DNA of 64,000 nucleotides from Natrinema versiforme (lineage in GTDB: Archaea > Halobacteriota > Halobacteria > Halobacteriales > Natrialbaceae), in assembly GCF_005576615.1 (NCBI RefSeq), contig NZ_CP040330.1, positions 2,232,001 through 2,296,000 of the forward strand, in the 5' to 3' direction. Made by a program: the position numbers and the translations under genes. Positions 8,490 through 15,954 of this stretch are shown in pieces. Under the pieces are notes generated by a model. The model did not search any database. It saw only the letters and a list, made by a program, of their open reading frames with translations, and was not told where the DNA came from. Numbering within the stretch: the first letter of the stretch is position 1; every line of letters starts with the position of its first letter.

Positions 8490-9485
8490 ATGACCGAGAC
8501 GGACGACGAGCGAGGCGACGGGGAGGGACTCACCTACGCCGAAACCGGCGTCGACATCGAGGCGAGCGAGGACGCAACCGCGGCGCTGCTCGAGGCCTTC
8601 GGGAGCGGCCTACGGACCGAGTACGCCGGGATGATCGACATCGGCGACCGGTATCTCGCGCTGGCGACCGACGGCGTCGGCACCAAGCTACTGGTCGCCG
8701 AAGCGATCGAGGACTTCTCGACCATCGGCATCGACTGCATCGCGATGAACGTCAACGACCTCGTGGCCGCGGGTGTCGAGCCGGTCGCGTTCGTCGACTA
8801 CCTCGCGATCGACGAGCCCGACGAGGAGCTGACCAACCAGATCGGCGAGGGCCTCGCGGTGGGGCTCGAGCAGGCCGATCTCACCATGCTCGGCGGCGAG
8901 ACGGCGGTCATGCCCGAGGTCGTGAAAGGGTTCGATCTGGCGGGCACCTGTGCCGGACTCGCCGGCAAAGACGAGATCTTCGAGGGCGAGGCGCAGGTCG
9001 GCGACGCGCTCGTCGGGTTCCCCTCGAACGGCATCCACTCGAACGGGCTGACGCTGGCCCGCGAGGCCGTCACGCGAGACCACGCGTACACGGACGAGTT
9101 CCCGCTCGACCCCGAGCGGTCGATCGGCGAGGAACTGCTGCGGCCGACCCGGATCTACACGGACCTGCTCGAGCCGATGCGCGACCACGAGGTCCGCGCG
9201 GCGGCCCACGTCACGGGCGGGGGCTGGACGAACCTGCTGCGGATGGGCGACCGCGAGTACGCGATCGAGGACCCGCTCCCGGCCCAGCCGATCTTCGAGT
9301 TCGTCCAGCAGGAGGGGAGCGTGACCGACGAGGAGATGCACCGGACGTTCAACATGGGGACCGGGTTCGTCGTCGCGCTGCCCGAGGAACAGGCCGAGAG
9401 TCTCGTGGCCGAAACCGACGGACAGGTCATCGGCCGCGTCGCGGACGGCGACACCGTCGAGATTCGCGGGCTCTCGCTGTCCTGA
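8490..9485 (+). CDS. purM: Phosphoribosylformylglycinamidine cyclo-ligase (AIR synthetase)
   Basis: A 331-residue PurM, which closes the imidazole ring of FGAM to AIR with ATP in de novo purine synthesis. Diagnostic motifs are LTYAETGVDIEA, LATDGVGTKLLVAE, DCIAMNVNDLVAAGVEP, LGGETAVMPE, PSNGIHSNGLTLARE and AAHVTGGGWTNLLRM. The length is normal. The ATG at 8490 is chosen because the upstream frame is unrelated to PurM. No other pur genes are adjacent. Confidence 0.96.
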   Translation: MTETDDERGDGEGLTYAETGVDIEASEDATAALLEAFGSGLRTEYAGMIDIGDRYLALATDGVGTKLLVAEAIEDFSTIGIDCIAMNVNDLVAAGVEPVAFVDYLAIDEPDEELTNQIGEGLAVGLEQADLTMLGGETAVMPEVVKGFDLAGTCAGLAGKDEIFEGEAQVGDALVGFPSNGIHSNGLTLAREAVTRDHAYTDEFPLDPERSIGEELLRPTRIYTDLLEPMRDHEVRAAAHVTGGGWTNLLRMGDREYAIEDPLPAQPIFEFVQQEGSVTDEEMHRTFNMGTGFVVALPEEQAESLVAETDGQVIGRVADGDTVEIRGLSLS

Positions 9486-9822
9486 GAGCGGGGGTCTCTA
9501 TCGAGCGGCTCTCGAATTCGATCTCGAGCGGGAAACGCGAGAGCGCACGGTTCACAACTGACGGGCTCTTTTCAGACAGCTAGCAGTAGATATAAGGCAC
9601 AACAGGTCAACGAGTATACTGGAAGCCGCGCTCCGGAATCAGGGGGCTGTCTCGAAATGCCCCGGGTGCTAGAGCCACCCGAGACGTGGCTTCCATCCGA
9701 GCGGATTGAAGCCATGTTTGCGTTGATTCTTCCGGGATATAAACATCCCGCACGACGGCAGAATCGCCCGACACGGCCAGCGACAGCGTTGCAGCGCCGA
9801 TTACTCTCGCGGGGGAGACGGT
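9486..9822. other. Intergenic stretch without a supported gene
   Basis: About 340 bases with no convincing coding frame. It contains two short hairpins: cgggtg/cacccg around 9662-9681, and cgggat(9733-9738)/atcccg(9745-9750) with a 6-base loop. The minus-strand frame open across it is Arg/Ser-rich and looks like a shadow or decayed sequence. An insertion-sequence relic is possible but cannot be supported by eye. Confidence 0.4.
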
Positions 9823-9993
9823 ATGCGTAGCGGTCCCGACGAGAGCGCCGACGGCGACGGGATGTCATCGCTTCCCGACTGTCCGCGCTGTGGCAAGCCG
9901 GTCGGGTTCGTCACCGCGACCGGCCCCCTGACGGCCTCGGCCAGTCCCTGCGGCTGTTCGGTGCCGCCCGGACTGGTCCACCGAGACGACTGA
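9823..9993 (+). CDS. Small CPxCG zinc-finger-like protein
   Basis: A 56-residue protein (starts MRSGPDESADGDG). It has a CPRCGKPVGF knuckle and a second CGC cysteine pair about 25 residues later, a plausible four-cysteine zinc site. Short CPxCG proteins are abundant in haloarchaea and several affect motility, biofilm or stress responses; that is family-level knowledge only. It is well below common ORF length cut-offs. Coding bias (GC at third positions) and the paired cysteines support it. Confidence 0.6.
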   Translation: MRSGPDESADGDGMSSLPDCPRCGKPVGFVTATGPLTASASPCGCSVPPGLVHRDD

Positions 9994-10132
9994 CTCGGGG
10001 CTCGAGCCCCGACGATCGGCCGGTCGTTCGGCGATGGGGACCGAAACCACCACACCACCCCGCCGACATCGGTCGTCGAGCGGCCGGCTCGGAACCGGGG
10101 CCTCGAGTCACGGTCCGACTCGCTTGCTTCGA

Positions 10133-10190
10133 TTATTTCGAGCGTCCGATCTCCCCGGTCGCTGCCCGAATCGTGTCGTGCTCCTCGTCG
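10133..10190 (-). pseudogene. Detached 3' end of the macrodomain gene (left of the element)
   Basis: Read on the minus strand from 10190, this segment encodes DEEHDTIRAATGEIGRSK and then TAA at 10133-10135. The first codons lie within the 10-bp repeat shared with 15991-16000 and are in the same reading phase as codons 153-155 (Asp-Glu-Glu) of the macrodomain gene at 15955-16455. It is therefore the original C-terminus of that gene, cut off when the element integrated. Joining the two at the repeat restores an uninterrupted frame of about 170 codons. Confidence 0.85.
10181..10190. repeat. Left attachment repeat (attL core)
   Basis: The 10-bp sequence ctcctcgtcg is repeated exactly at 15991-16000. 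The two copies bound the AT-rich element, and the integrase operon starts 55 bases inside this end. Bases directly outside the 10 bp differ between copies, so the core appears to be exactly this length. Confidence 0.8.
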
Positions 10191-10200
10191 GAGTGGTTTG

Positions 10201-10247
10201 GACTATCTATAAGATTTATACACAAGGTGCTTCAATAGACTATCTAT
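10201..10247 (+). promoter_or_regulatory. Promoter of the regulator-integrase operon with a 10-bp direct repeat
   Basis: The decamer gactatctat occurs at 10201-10210 and at 10238-10247, the second overlapping the ATG at 10246. Between them is a TATA-like run (aagatttata). The repeat spacing is 37 bases. This arrangement would suit autoregulation by the first gene product, or integrase arm-site binding; both are inference. Confidence 0.45.
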
Positions 10248-10779
10248 GAGTGAGACAGTTCAGGTAAACTTGCGGGTTGAAGAAGAGAGGAAAGACGAGT
10301 GGCAAGAGTATGTGAGTGAGTCAGACGATTTTCAGACGCTTACTGATCTAATCAGGGTGTCTGTTAGCCAGCAGATGAGACGAGAGGAAGGAAAGGGAGT
10401 ATCTCAGAACATCAACGTAGATCTTGATCCACTCAAAGATGAAATGGGGGATATTCGTAATGTAGTCAAAGGATTGAGTGAGGAAATTGATGAGCTACGA
10501 CAGGTGAATGAGGCACTGATTGAGGAAAGTCAACAGACTCGAGATAGTGATTCAGAACGCTATCAGACTGTTCTGAGCCACGTCCCTAATGAGAAAAAGA
10601 CATCTTCCCCCACTGGACACCAAGTCTCTCGTTCAACAGCAGGGATGATTGCTGAGGAAACTGGTTATAACCGCTCAGCAGTTGACTACTATCTTGAAAT
10701 AGCAGTACAAGAGGGAGATATTTCTAAAGACACTGTTGATGGAGTTGTAGTCTACTGGAAGGGAGATGATGAGCAGTGA
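10246..10779 (+). CDS. Element-encoded DNA-binding protein (RHH-like N-terminus, helix-turn-helix C-terminus)
   Basis: A 177-residue protein. The N-terminus (SETVQVNLRVEEERKDEWQE followed by a segment ending LIRVSVSQQMRR) resembles the ribbon-helix-helix proteins often found before integrases in haloarchaeal elements. The middle is a coiled coil (MGDIRNVVKGLSEEIDELRQ). The C-terminus (MIAEETGYNRSAVDYYLEIA) looks like a winged-helix segment. Its stop overlaps the GTG start of the integrase, so the two are translationally coupled. A role as excisionase or copy/integration regulator is inferred from position. Codon use is AT-rich, unlike the host. Confidence 0.72.
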   Translation: MSETVQVNLRVEEERKDEWQEYVSESDDFQTLTDLIRVSVSQQMRREEGKGVSQNINVDLDPLKDEMGDIRNVVKGLSEEIDELRQVNEALIEESQQTRDSDSERYQTVLSHVPNEKKTSSPTGHQVSRSTAGMIAEETGYNRSAVDYYLEIAVQEGDISKDTVDGVVVYWKGDDEQ

Positions 10780-11765
10780 ATGTACTTGATGAGTTTTTGA
10801 GAAAAAAGAAGATCCGTGGGAAGAAATCTACCCATGCAAATTACAAATCCACACTTAGTCAATATTCAGAGTGGATTATGAATAATACTGAAAGAGGCAC
10901 ACTTATAGATGTATCTACAACAGATATTGAAGAATATCTTTATCATTTGTCTCAGGATGGGTACCGAACCAAATCAATCAGATCACAGTATACTGCTATT
11001 CGTTCCTTCTATAGTTGGATTGAAGAGCAAGATAGCAATTCCTCTGAAGATTTTAATTTAGGGAAAGATAGTTGGGAAAGCCCATGTGAATATATCAAAC
11101 CAAGTGAGATGAATATTCTCAACAACAAGGAGAAATCAATGAAAGCAGAGTATGGGGGTGAGAATATTTCTCTTTCATCAGAGGAAATCAACCAACTCAT
11201 AGAGAATGTACCTGAGCCAGTAACTCGGAATAAACTTCTTATCTCGATTATGGCAGAAACGGGTATGCGCCGACATGAGGCTCGAGACGTGAAAATAAAG
11301 AAGGTACGTATTGATGAAGGCCTTGTTACGATACCTGATAGTAAGACAGGTGAAAATAGAAAGGGTACCTTTGGATCAACTACAAAATCTCTATTGAGAG
11401 AATGGCTTATCTATGGTAAGAGAGATGGGTTTAAGCCCTCTATTAGATCTGATTACCTATTTCTCACAACTAAGTCAGAGAAAATGTCTGGCAAAAGAAT
11501 AAACGAGATAATCAAAGAAGCTGCCGACAATGCAGGTATCCAAGAAGTGATTGGACATGATAAGCGCGGAAATCCACGTTACAAAGTTACAGCCCACTCA
11601 CTGCGCCATTCATTTGGGATGAATCTCCTTGAGAAAGGACATGATATAAGAACAATTCAAGAGGCTCTTGGGCATGAAGATGTAGATACAACGGAAAAAT
11701 ATCTTGGATTGGATAATAAAGATGTGACTGATAGCATTAAGGCAAAAGGCCACTTCCTTGATTGA
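10776..11765 (+). CDS. Tyrosine recombinase / integrase
   Basis: A 329-residue site-specific recombinase. The N-terminal SAM-like core-binding domain spans residues ~1-100 (STHANYKSTLSQYSEWI, RSQYTAIRSFYSWI). The catalytic domain has Arg165 in TGMRRHEARDV, the HSLRH box with His274 and Arg277, His300 in ALGHEDVDTTEKY, and the nucleophile Tyr309. All expected catalytic residues are intact, so it may be active. It starts at a GTG that overlaps the previous stop. It lies next to attL and probably recombines the 10-bp core within the macrodomain gene. Confidence 0.93.
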   Translation: MNVLDEFLRKKKIRGKKSTHANYKSTLSQYSEWIMNNTERGTLIDVSTTDIEEYLYHLSQDGYRTKSIRSQYTAIRSFYSWIEEQDSNSSEDFNLGKDSWESPCEYIKPSEMNILNNKEKSMKAEYGGENISLSSEEINQLIENVPEPVTRNKLLISIMAETGMRRHEARDVKIKKVRIDEGLVTIPDSKTGENRKGTFGSTTKSLLREWLIYGKRDGFKPSIRSDYLFLTTKSEKMSGKRINEIIKEAADNAGIQEVIGHDKRGNPRYKVTAHSLRHSFGMNLLEKGHDIRTIQEALGHEDVDTTEKYLGLDNKDVTDSIKAKGHFLD

Positions 11766-11853
11766 CATCTAACAGCCTTATAGCGATTTCTAAGCGGGTC
11801 CTCATACAAGTGAGACACATATATCAGACATATCTCTGGAAACGTAGTGAGGA

Positions 11854-12222
11854 CTATTCTATATCCGTTACTCCAATAGATACATACAATTTATCATCTC
11901 TATCATTGATATCATTGACAAGACCACTGATAGTGAGACAAGATCCTGTTTCAGTTTCATCAATCTTCTGATGGTATCTACTGGGGATTTCACCACTCAC
12001 GTACACTTGATCACCAGAAAAGGTGATTGAAGATCCATCAAGTGCCTTCCCTTGTAGACTTCCAGTGATAGTTTTCTGGCTACCCAGATCGTCTTCCTCG
12101 AGAGTATCAACATTGGAGTTACAGCCAAGTACTTCCCATGCTCCTACTCCAACTACAGTAGTACCACCAGCAGCACCAAGCAACTTGCGTCTTGTGACTC
12201 CCCTTTCGTCTAAGTCACCCAT
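11854..12222 (-). CDS. Tat-exported small protein of the element, possibly OB-fold
   Basis: A 122-residue protein starting MGDLDERGVTRRKLLGAAGG. A twin-arginine motif (TRRKLLG) is followed by a hydrophobic stretch and a Cys in EVLGCNSN that could serve as a lipobox, so export and lipid anchoring are likely. The mature part is short and beta-rich (KTITGSLQGKALDGSSITF, VYVSGEIPSRYHQK, SCLTISGLVNDINDRDDKLY), reminiscent of OB-fold domains of the tRNA_anti-like type; this is a weak resemblance. The start is placed at the ATG at 12222 rather than a TTG at 12234. It lies downstream of the tail-hub-like gene on the same strand. Confidence 0.68.
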   Translation of the reverse strand: MGDLDERGVTRRKLLGAAGGTTVVGVGAWEVLGCNSNVDTLEEDDLGSQKTITGSLQGKALDGSSITFSGDQVYVSGEIPSRYHQKIDETETGSCLTISGLVNDINDRDDKLYVSIGVTDIE

Positions 12223-12305
12223 GACCCAAGCCAAAACATTCAGTATAGATAGAGTTACTGGTTATTTGACTTTAGGATATTTCGGACAATAACCTCAGAG
12301 AATAA

Positions 12306-13604
12306 TCAGATACTCTTAGTGTTACTACTTACTTCAATATCGTCTTCAGACACTGTACTATTAACTCTAAGGTGGGTTTTCTGGAAAAACCTCTCTGTAT
12401 CTTCTTCAAAACCAATCCTATGAGTCACTTCATTGACTGTGTAGCCAAGTGAAGGTACATCACCCTCAAGGTTGTGAGCACAAGCTGGCTTTGTGTAGAT
12501 ATTATCGTGGGGATTGATGTAGGGAAATAGTCTTGTGACAACCTCACCTGTCCCTCCACCTTCAATGTGGTCAACAAGTTTTTCTATAGCCATATTCTGT
12601 GCCTCACCCTCATTGAAAGCATCTTCAACTTGAGTTGGCTTCTTATACTCTTGTCCAGCAAGTTTCTTTAGAGGTGGATATGTGGCTGTTGCAGTTGGAT
12701 ATTCACCACCTTCTTGGTTCACAAAGTCAGTGACTTTATCTATAGGGCCTTTGGTGGTCTTTCCATTAACAGTTATAGTGTTAACAGGTTGGATTTCGAA
12801 GAGAGCGTTGTTCTTAGAGACAGTTGGTGAAGGATTGTTGTTATCCCCATCTGCATTATTAGCATAGAAATGTCGCTCTCTTTCCTTGTCGTAAGCAAGT
12901 GAAATTTTACCCTGATCACTCCCATTTGGGGTGAAGTAAAATTCACCATTCACTTGCTTAGATACATACTTCATAGCGTCTTTCAGACTATGCTTATTCT
13001 CTTTGAAGGTCTTTACAGTACTTGCTCCAAGGAGATCACCAATAGGCTCTGCAATGGGCTTACCCCATGCTTCATACTCTTCTTCAATTTGGGTACTAAG
13101 AATTTGGTCTATTTGAGTATGAGCAACATCAGTGAAAATATCTTGATTCTCTTCAACCTTTGTTGCTATATCCTCGAGTATATCCCCTACTTTAGCATCA
13201 TAGTTGTAGCTCTTAGAGAAGGGTATTCCCTCAAGTAGTTGTGCTGGATCTGCAATACGCAATTTCCTCTCGAGAGTGCCTTTAGAGCCAGCACCCTGTG
13301 CTATAGGAAAGCCACGGTGATAAGTAATATATCTTGGATTATCAGGATCAGACTCAGGGTCAAGAAGTTTCACGTCAACAGGTTCCCAGATACTTTCCTT
13401 ATCCAGATCAAGGGCTTTGATTGCCTCAGAGATATCATGCCCTTGCCACTCAACAGGAAAGTAGACTTCAGTGAGCCTGTTGATATCCATTGGACCATCA
13501 ATTCTTGCTTTGGAGATTACACCTTCATTGATGGTGGGAATATCATTGCCATTGACCACTACCTTTGCAGGTGGATTACAAGGATATTCATAGTCATATG
13601 ACAT
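12306..13604 (-). CDS. Element structural-type protein, tail hub (gpD/late-control)-like
   Basis: A 432-residue soluble protein with no signal peptide or membrane segment. The N-terminus (PPAKVVVNGNDIPTINEGV) followed by VDVKLLDPESDPDNPRYITY, ERKLRIADPAQLLEGIPF and KVGDILEDIATKVEENQDIF resembles the first domains of phage tail-hub proteins. Those start with a beta-barrel, then an ad-hoc base-plate segment and a 'dil..ia' helix. HSLKDAMKYVSKQVNGEFYF repeats this pattern further on. This assignment is by pattern only and unverified. The gene starts 2 bases after the stop of a small Cys-containing ORF, so the two form an operon. AT-rich codon use marks it as element-derived. Confidence 0.6.
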   Translation of the reverse strand: MSYDYEYPCNPPAKVVVNGNDIPTINEGVISKARIDGPMDINRLTEVYFPVEWQGHDISEAIKALDLDKESIWEPVDVKLLDPESDPDNPRYITYHRGFPIAQGAGSKGTLERKLRIADPAQLLEGIPFSKSYNYDAKVGDILEDIATKVEENQDIFTDVAHTQIDQILSTQIEEEYEAWGKPIAEPIGDLLGASTVKTFKENKHSLKDAMKYVSKQVNGEFYFTPNGSDQGKISLAYDKERERHFYANNADGDNNNPSPTVSKNNALFEIQPVNTITVNGKTTKGPIDKVTDFVNQEGGEYPTATATYPPLKKLAGQEYKKPTQVEDAFNEGEAQNMAIEKLVDHIEGGGTGEVVTRLFPYINPHDNIYTKPACAHNLEGDVPSLGYTVNEVTHRIGFEEDTERFFQKTHLRVNSTVSEDDIEVSSNTKSI

Positions 13605-13606
13605 GG

Positions 13607-13810
13607 TTATTCCTCAGAGGTAACTTCTTCTGTCACAGTGTTACCTTCAAGATCTCTGTGAGTGATTTTGGTCGAATCACTTTCATCTGTACAACCATCA
13701 TCTTCGCAATCAGGAGCGTTTTCACACATAATATCCTCAAATCTGCTTCTTACTGCATCTCTTTGTTTACTCAGTGGATTTTCTGGATATCCATGACCAA
13801 TCCAACCTAT
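13607..13810 (-). pseudogene. Small Cys-containing ORF, probably the 3' remnant of a longer gene
   Basis: The open frame on the minus strand encodes GWIGHGYPENPLSKQRDAVR, then DIMCENAPDCEDDGCTDESD and ends in TEEVTSEE. It has protein-like composition throughout, yet the first ATG (at 13729) lies after the Gly/Trp/Tyr-rich part. A stop at 13811-13813 closes the frame upstream. Either a 40-residue protein (13607-13729) is made, or this is the 3' end of a gene whose front was deleted. The TAA is two bases before the ATG of the 432-residue protein. Confidence 0.4.
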
Positions 13811-13989
13811 TCACAAAGAATCGCTTAGGAACAAATCTCTGCTATACAGAGATATGAGCCAATGAGTGCAAGTTTGGCTCAGATACGTCAATTATACAAA
13901 ACTGCAAATAATATGGCTACAAAGAAAATACAAACCCAACATATAGAATAGAACTACAGATATGACTGATATTGGCGACTTAGATTGAG

Positions 13990-14268
13990 TTACTGACCTA
14001 TCTCAAATTTGTTCATCTGCATACTGACTGCTACCTTGCTACAATCAAGCTCCTCAGCAATTTCCTTCTTTGTGAGGCCAAATGAGTAGTACAGCTTGTG
14101 GAGGACTTCTTTTTCCTTTAGAGGTTTTTCGATATCAGAGAGATCTCCTAATCCCTCAATCTCAATAGGATCATCTTCATCCTCAGTAGAGACTTCTTGG
14201 TCCCCTCTGTAATTCACTTTAGATTTTCCATCACGATTTCGAGTAATCTTCCTAATATTCCGCTTCAT
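13990..14268 (-). CDS. Small HTH DNA-binding protein of the element
   Basis: A 92-residue protein with a basic N-terminus (MKRNIRKITRNRDGKSK), an acidic linker and a C-terminal helix-turn-helix. The HTH (HKLYYSFGLTKKEIAEELDC followed by SKVAVSMQMNKFEIG) is close to sigma-70 region 4/TrmB-like forms. It is probably a transcriptional regulator of the element. It lies upstream of and on the same strand as the tail-hub-like gene. Codon use is AT-rich like its neighbours. Confidence 0.72.
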   Translation of the reverse strand: MKRNIRKITRNRDGKSKVNYRGDQEVSTEDEDDPIEIEGLGDLSDIEKPLKEKEVLHKLYYSFGLTKKEIAEELDCSKVAVSMQMNKFEIGQ

Positions 14269-14840
14269 ATATGAAACGTATTAGTTAGTATATTCTCAAG
14301 ATACTTAAAAGTTTTGTATAAGGTATTGTAATAATATAAGGCCAGACATGGCTGAGTAATTATAATACACTGAGCCCCATCAATAGCAGAGTTAGAGACA
14401 AAACCACTGTACCCCAATTGTCGTGGCTTGATATATAAAATAATTTTTAGAAATAAAACCACCCATCTGATCTAACCCTATGGCTATTGCGACGGGGTGT
14501 ATTGAGTCAGATATATTCTACCCAGAGAGGGACTTGTCGATCCCCTCAACCCGCTGCCGTGGTAACGCCTTTCCAACCTACATTTGACGGGGTACCTTCA
14601 TCCACCTGTCTCGAGACAATAGTATGGCTCATAGACAAGTGTACTATCACTCTGTGAGTGATTGCACGACTGTTGTGGTATCTCTCCATGAGATATTCCT
14701 AAGTATCAAAGCAGTAACTGAAATCACTGTAATCCAGAGTCAGGTAACAAACTACCAATTGATGTGAGAAACATTGATTAATCCCTTACTTGTATGTGTC
14801 CAAAATATTATGACTGTCGGGTTTCTACGGATATGTGTTG
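14269..14840. other. Gene-poor region of the element
   Basis: About 570 bases without a convincing gene; a 65-codon minus-strand frame here is Tyr/Ile-rich and looks like a chance reading. Composition is mixed, with a GC-richer patch at 14520-14620. One perfect hairpin is present, atcactc (14646-14652), loop tgt, gagtgat (14656-14662). This could hold control sequences or a replication origin of the element, but nothing specific can be shown. Confidence 0.4.
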
Positions 14841-14996
14841 ATGAACTTATCAGCATGTGAGACGACAGAGTTGAAACGGGTTGATGATAACCAGATTAGT
14901 TCCAAAAGCCAGCAAGAGATTGATACAGAGCTATCAGAGTATCGTATGTTCGCGACACTCGAGGGTCAGTCAATTAACTTTGACCAGATCCTCTAA
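14841..14996 (+). CDS. Possible 51-residue element protein
   Basis: The short frame encodes MNLSACETTELKRV through SEYRMFATLEGQSINFDQIL and ends in TAA at 14994. It is hydrophilic and has a balanced composition resembling a real protein, unlike other short frames nearby. No family is recognised. It is on the same strand as the 75/89-residue protein that follows. Support is composition only. Confidence 0.35.
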   Translation: MNLSACETTELKRVDDNQISSKSQQEIDTELSEYRMFATLEGQSINFDQIL

Positions 14997-15089
14997 GTTA
15001 CAAAGCTAAACGTCAGATCGCTATAGATAGTTTTGGAGAGTGGTTTTCATCCCCTTGAGGTAGGGTAATAGCAGTGCAAACCCCTTTCC

Positions 15090-15122
15090 AGATCACTGAG
15101 TGAGTCAAAGAGACAGTGATCT
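15090..15122. promoter_or_regulatory. 9-bp inverted repeat before the small element gene
   Basis: The arms agatcactg (15090-15098) and cagtgatct (15114-15122) are perfectly complementary with a 15-base spacer, and are followed at once by the TATA-like ataaagg. It is an operator candidate, or a terminator for the preceding small frame. Confidence 0.45.
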
Positions 15123-15194
15123 ATAAAGGTTACAAAAACAATCTTTATTAAATTGATGAATAGATTTATTAATAATGGTCTTGTACCCAGATAT

Positions 15195-15422
15195 ATGTCT
15201 CAGTCAGTAGTTGCTAATGACGATACGGAAAATCCCTGTAGCCAAGGTCAAGTCATGGATTTTCTTATTAACCAAGATATCGCTGAGTATTCAGATCCAT
15301 GTCTAACACTCAGAGTCAACTCAATCAGTAGCAATGATATTGAACAGTTGCAGGATATGGGGTGGAAAGCAGAGGTCTATCACGACAATGGAGAGACATT
15401 AGTAACTGTTCATCAGATGTAA
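15195..15422 (+). CDS. Small hypothetical element protein
   Basis: A 75-residue protein from the ATG at 15195 (MSQSVVANDDTENPCSQGQV); an in-frame ATG at 15153 would give 89 residues. The C-terminal part (CLTLRVNSISSNDIEQLQDM followed by GWKAEVYHDNGETLVTV) reads like a small alpha/beta domain. No known family is recognised. It is the last recognisable gene before the nested palindrome and the right end of the element. Confidence 0.5.
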   Translation: MSQSVVANDDTENPCSQGQVMDFLINQDIAEYSDPCLTLRVNSISSNDIEQLQDMGWKAEVYHDNGETLVTVHQM

Positions 15423-15954
15423 CTCGAGAGAATGGTCAGTGATATGTTTCCAGTTTCTATTCTAAGGCACTTCATTTAATCCTCATTGGATTCTTTTCTA
15501 TCCTAAGTGGATTTCATCGTCTTAGGGTAAGAAACTCTCACAGACAATCCTATAGACTTCAGTAACTCAGAGATATGGGCATGAAGAACCATTGTAAATG
15601 AGGAAGATGAAAGGGGGACTATAGGGGGTTAGTAAGATGGAGTGCTGTAGTGGTATGTCTTGCTGTAATGTCTATGGTGAGGCTGTATCACTTAGGTTGT
15701 CACTCCGCTCCGTAGCAGTACTTCAGCACAGCAGTACTGCTTACGGTGCTCATTCAACCTTACGTTCACAGCCTCATAGTCACAACTCTGACGTAGGGAT
15801 TGGTGGTGATTGAGTTGGTTCCCCCTCTACTGCGGGATTGAGTTGTGATGGATGTGGCTGCTGTAGAGGATAGATCCCTGCCATTCCTTTCCATGATGGA
15901 GTGGATATGGGTTTGGTTAGTCTCAGAGACAGACCCCCATCCAGATCTACTACC
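15423..15954. other. Non-coding right end of the element
   Basis: About 530 bases without a supported gene, containing the nested palindrome (15672-15779). A second stem, cctctac/gtagagg, lies around 15823-15867 with a loop of about 30 bases. The stretch ends at the macrodomain stop codon and attR. Confidence 0.5.
15672..15779. repeat. Large nested imperfect palindrome
   Basis: Three complementary arm pairs share one centre. Outer: ctatg(gtg)aggctgt at 15672-15686 with acagcctcatag at 15768-15779. Middle: aggttg at 15694-15699 with caacct at 15755-15760. Inner: ccgtagcagtact at 15710-15722 with agtactgcttacgg at 15733-15746 (one bulged base). The whole 108 bp could form a cruciform or a structured RNA. 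It lies about 210 bases from attR, outside any gene. Confidence 0.7.

Noticed and set aside
9572-9868. A 98-codon minus-strand frame that might be an insertion-sequence relic
   Set aside because: No transposase motif, terminal repeat or target duplication can be recognised; left as unexplained intergenic DNA.
10034-10249. A 71-codon plus-strand frame crossing the left repeat
   Set aside because: It spans the junction of host and element DNA, is Arg/Ser-rich at first and has no protein-like pattern; the minus-strand macrodomain tail explains the host part.
12954-13828. Several plus-strand frames of 87-120 codons opposite the 432-residue gene
   Set aside because: Cys/Ile/Phe-rich translations typical of the reverse of an AT-rich gene; no starts with promoter support.
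14265-14462. A 65-codon minus-strand frame upstream of the HTH gene
   Set aside because: Tyr/Ile/Leu-rich chance translation in AT-rich DNA, overlapping the HTH gene start.
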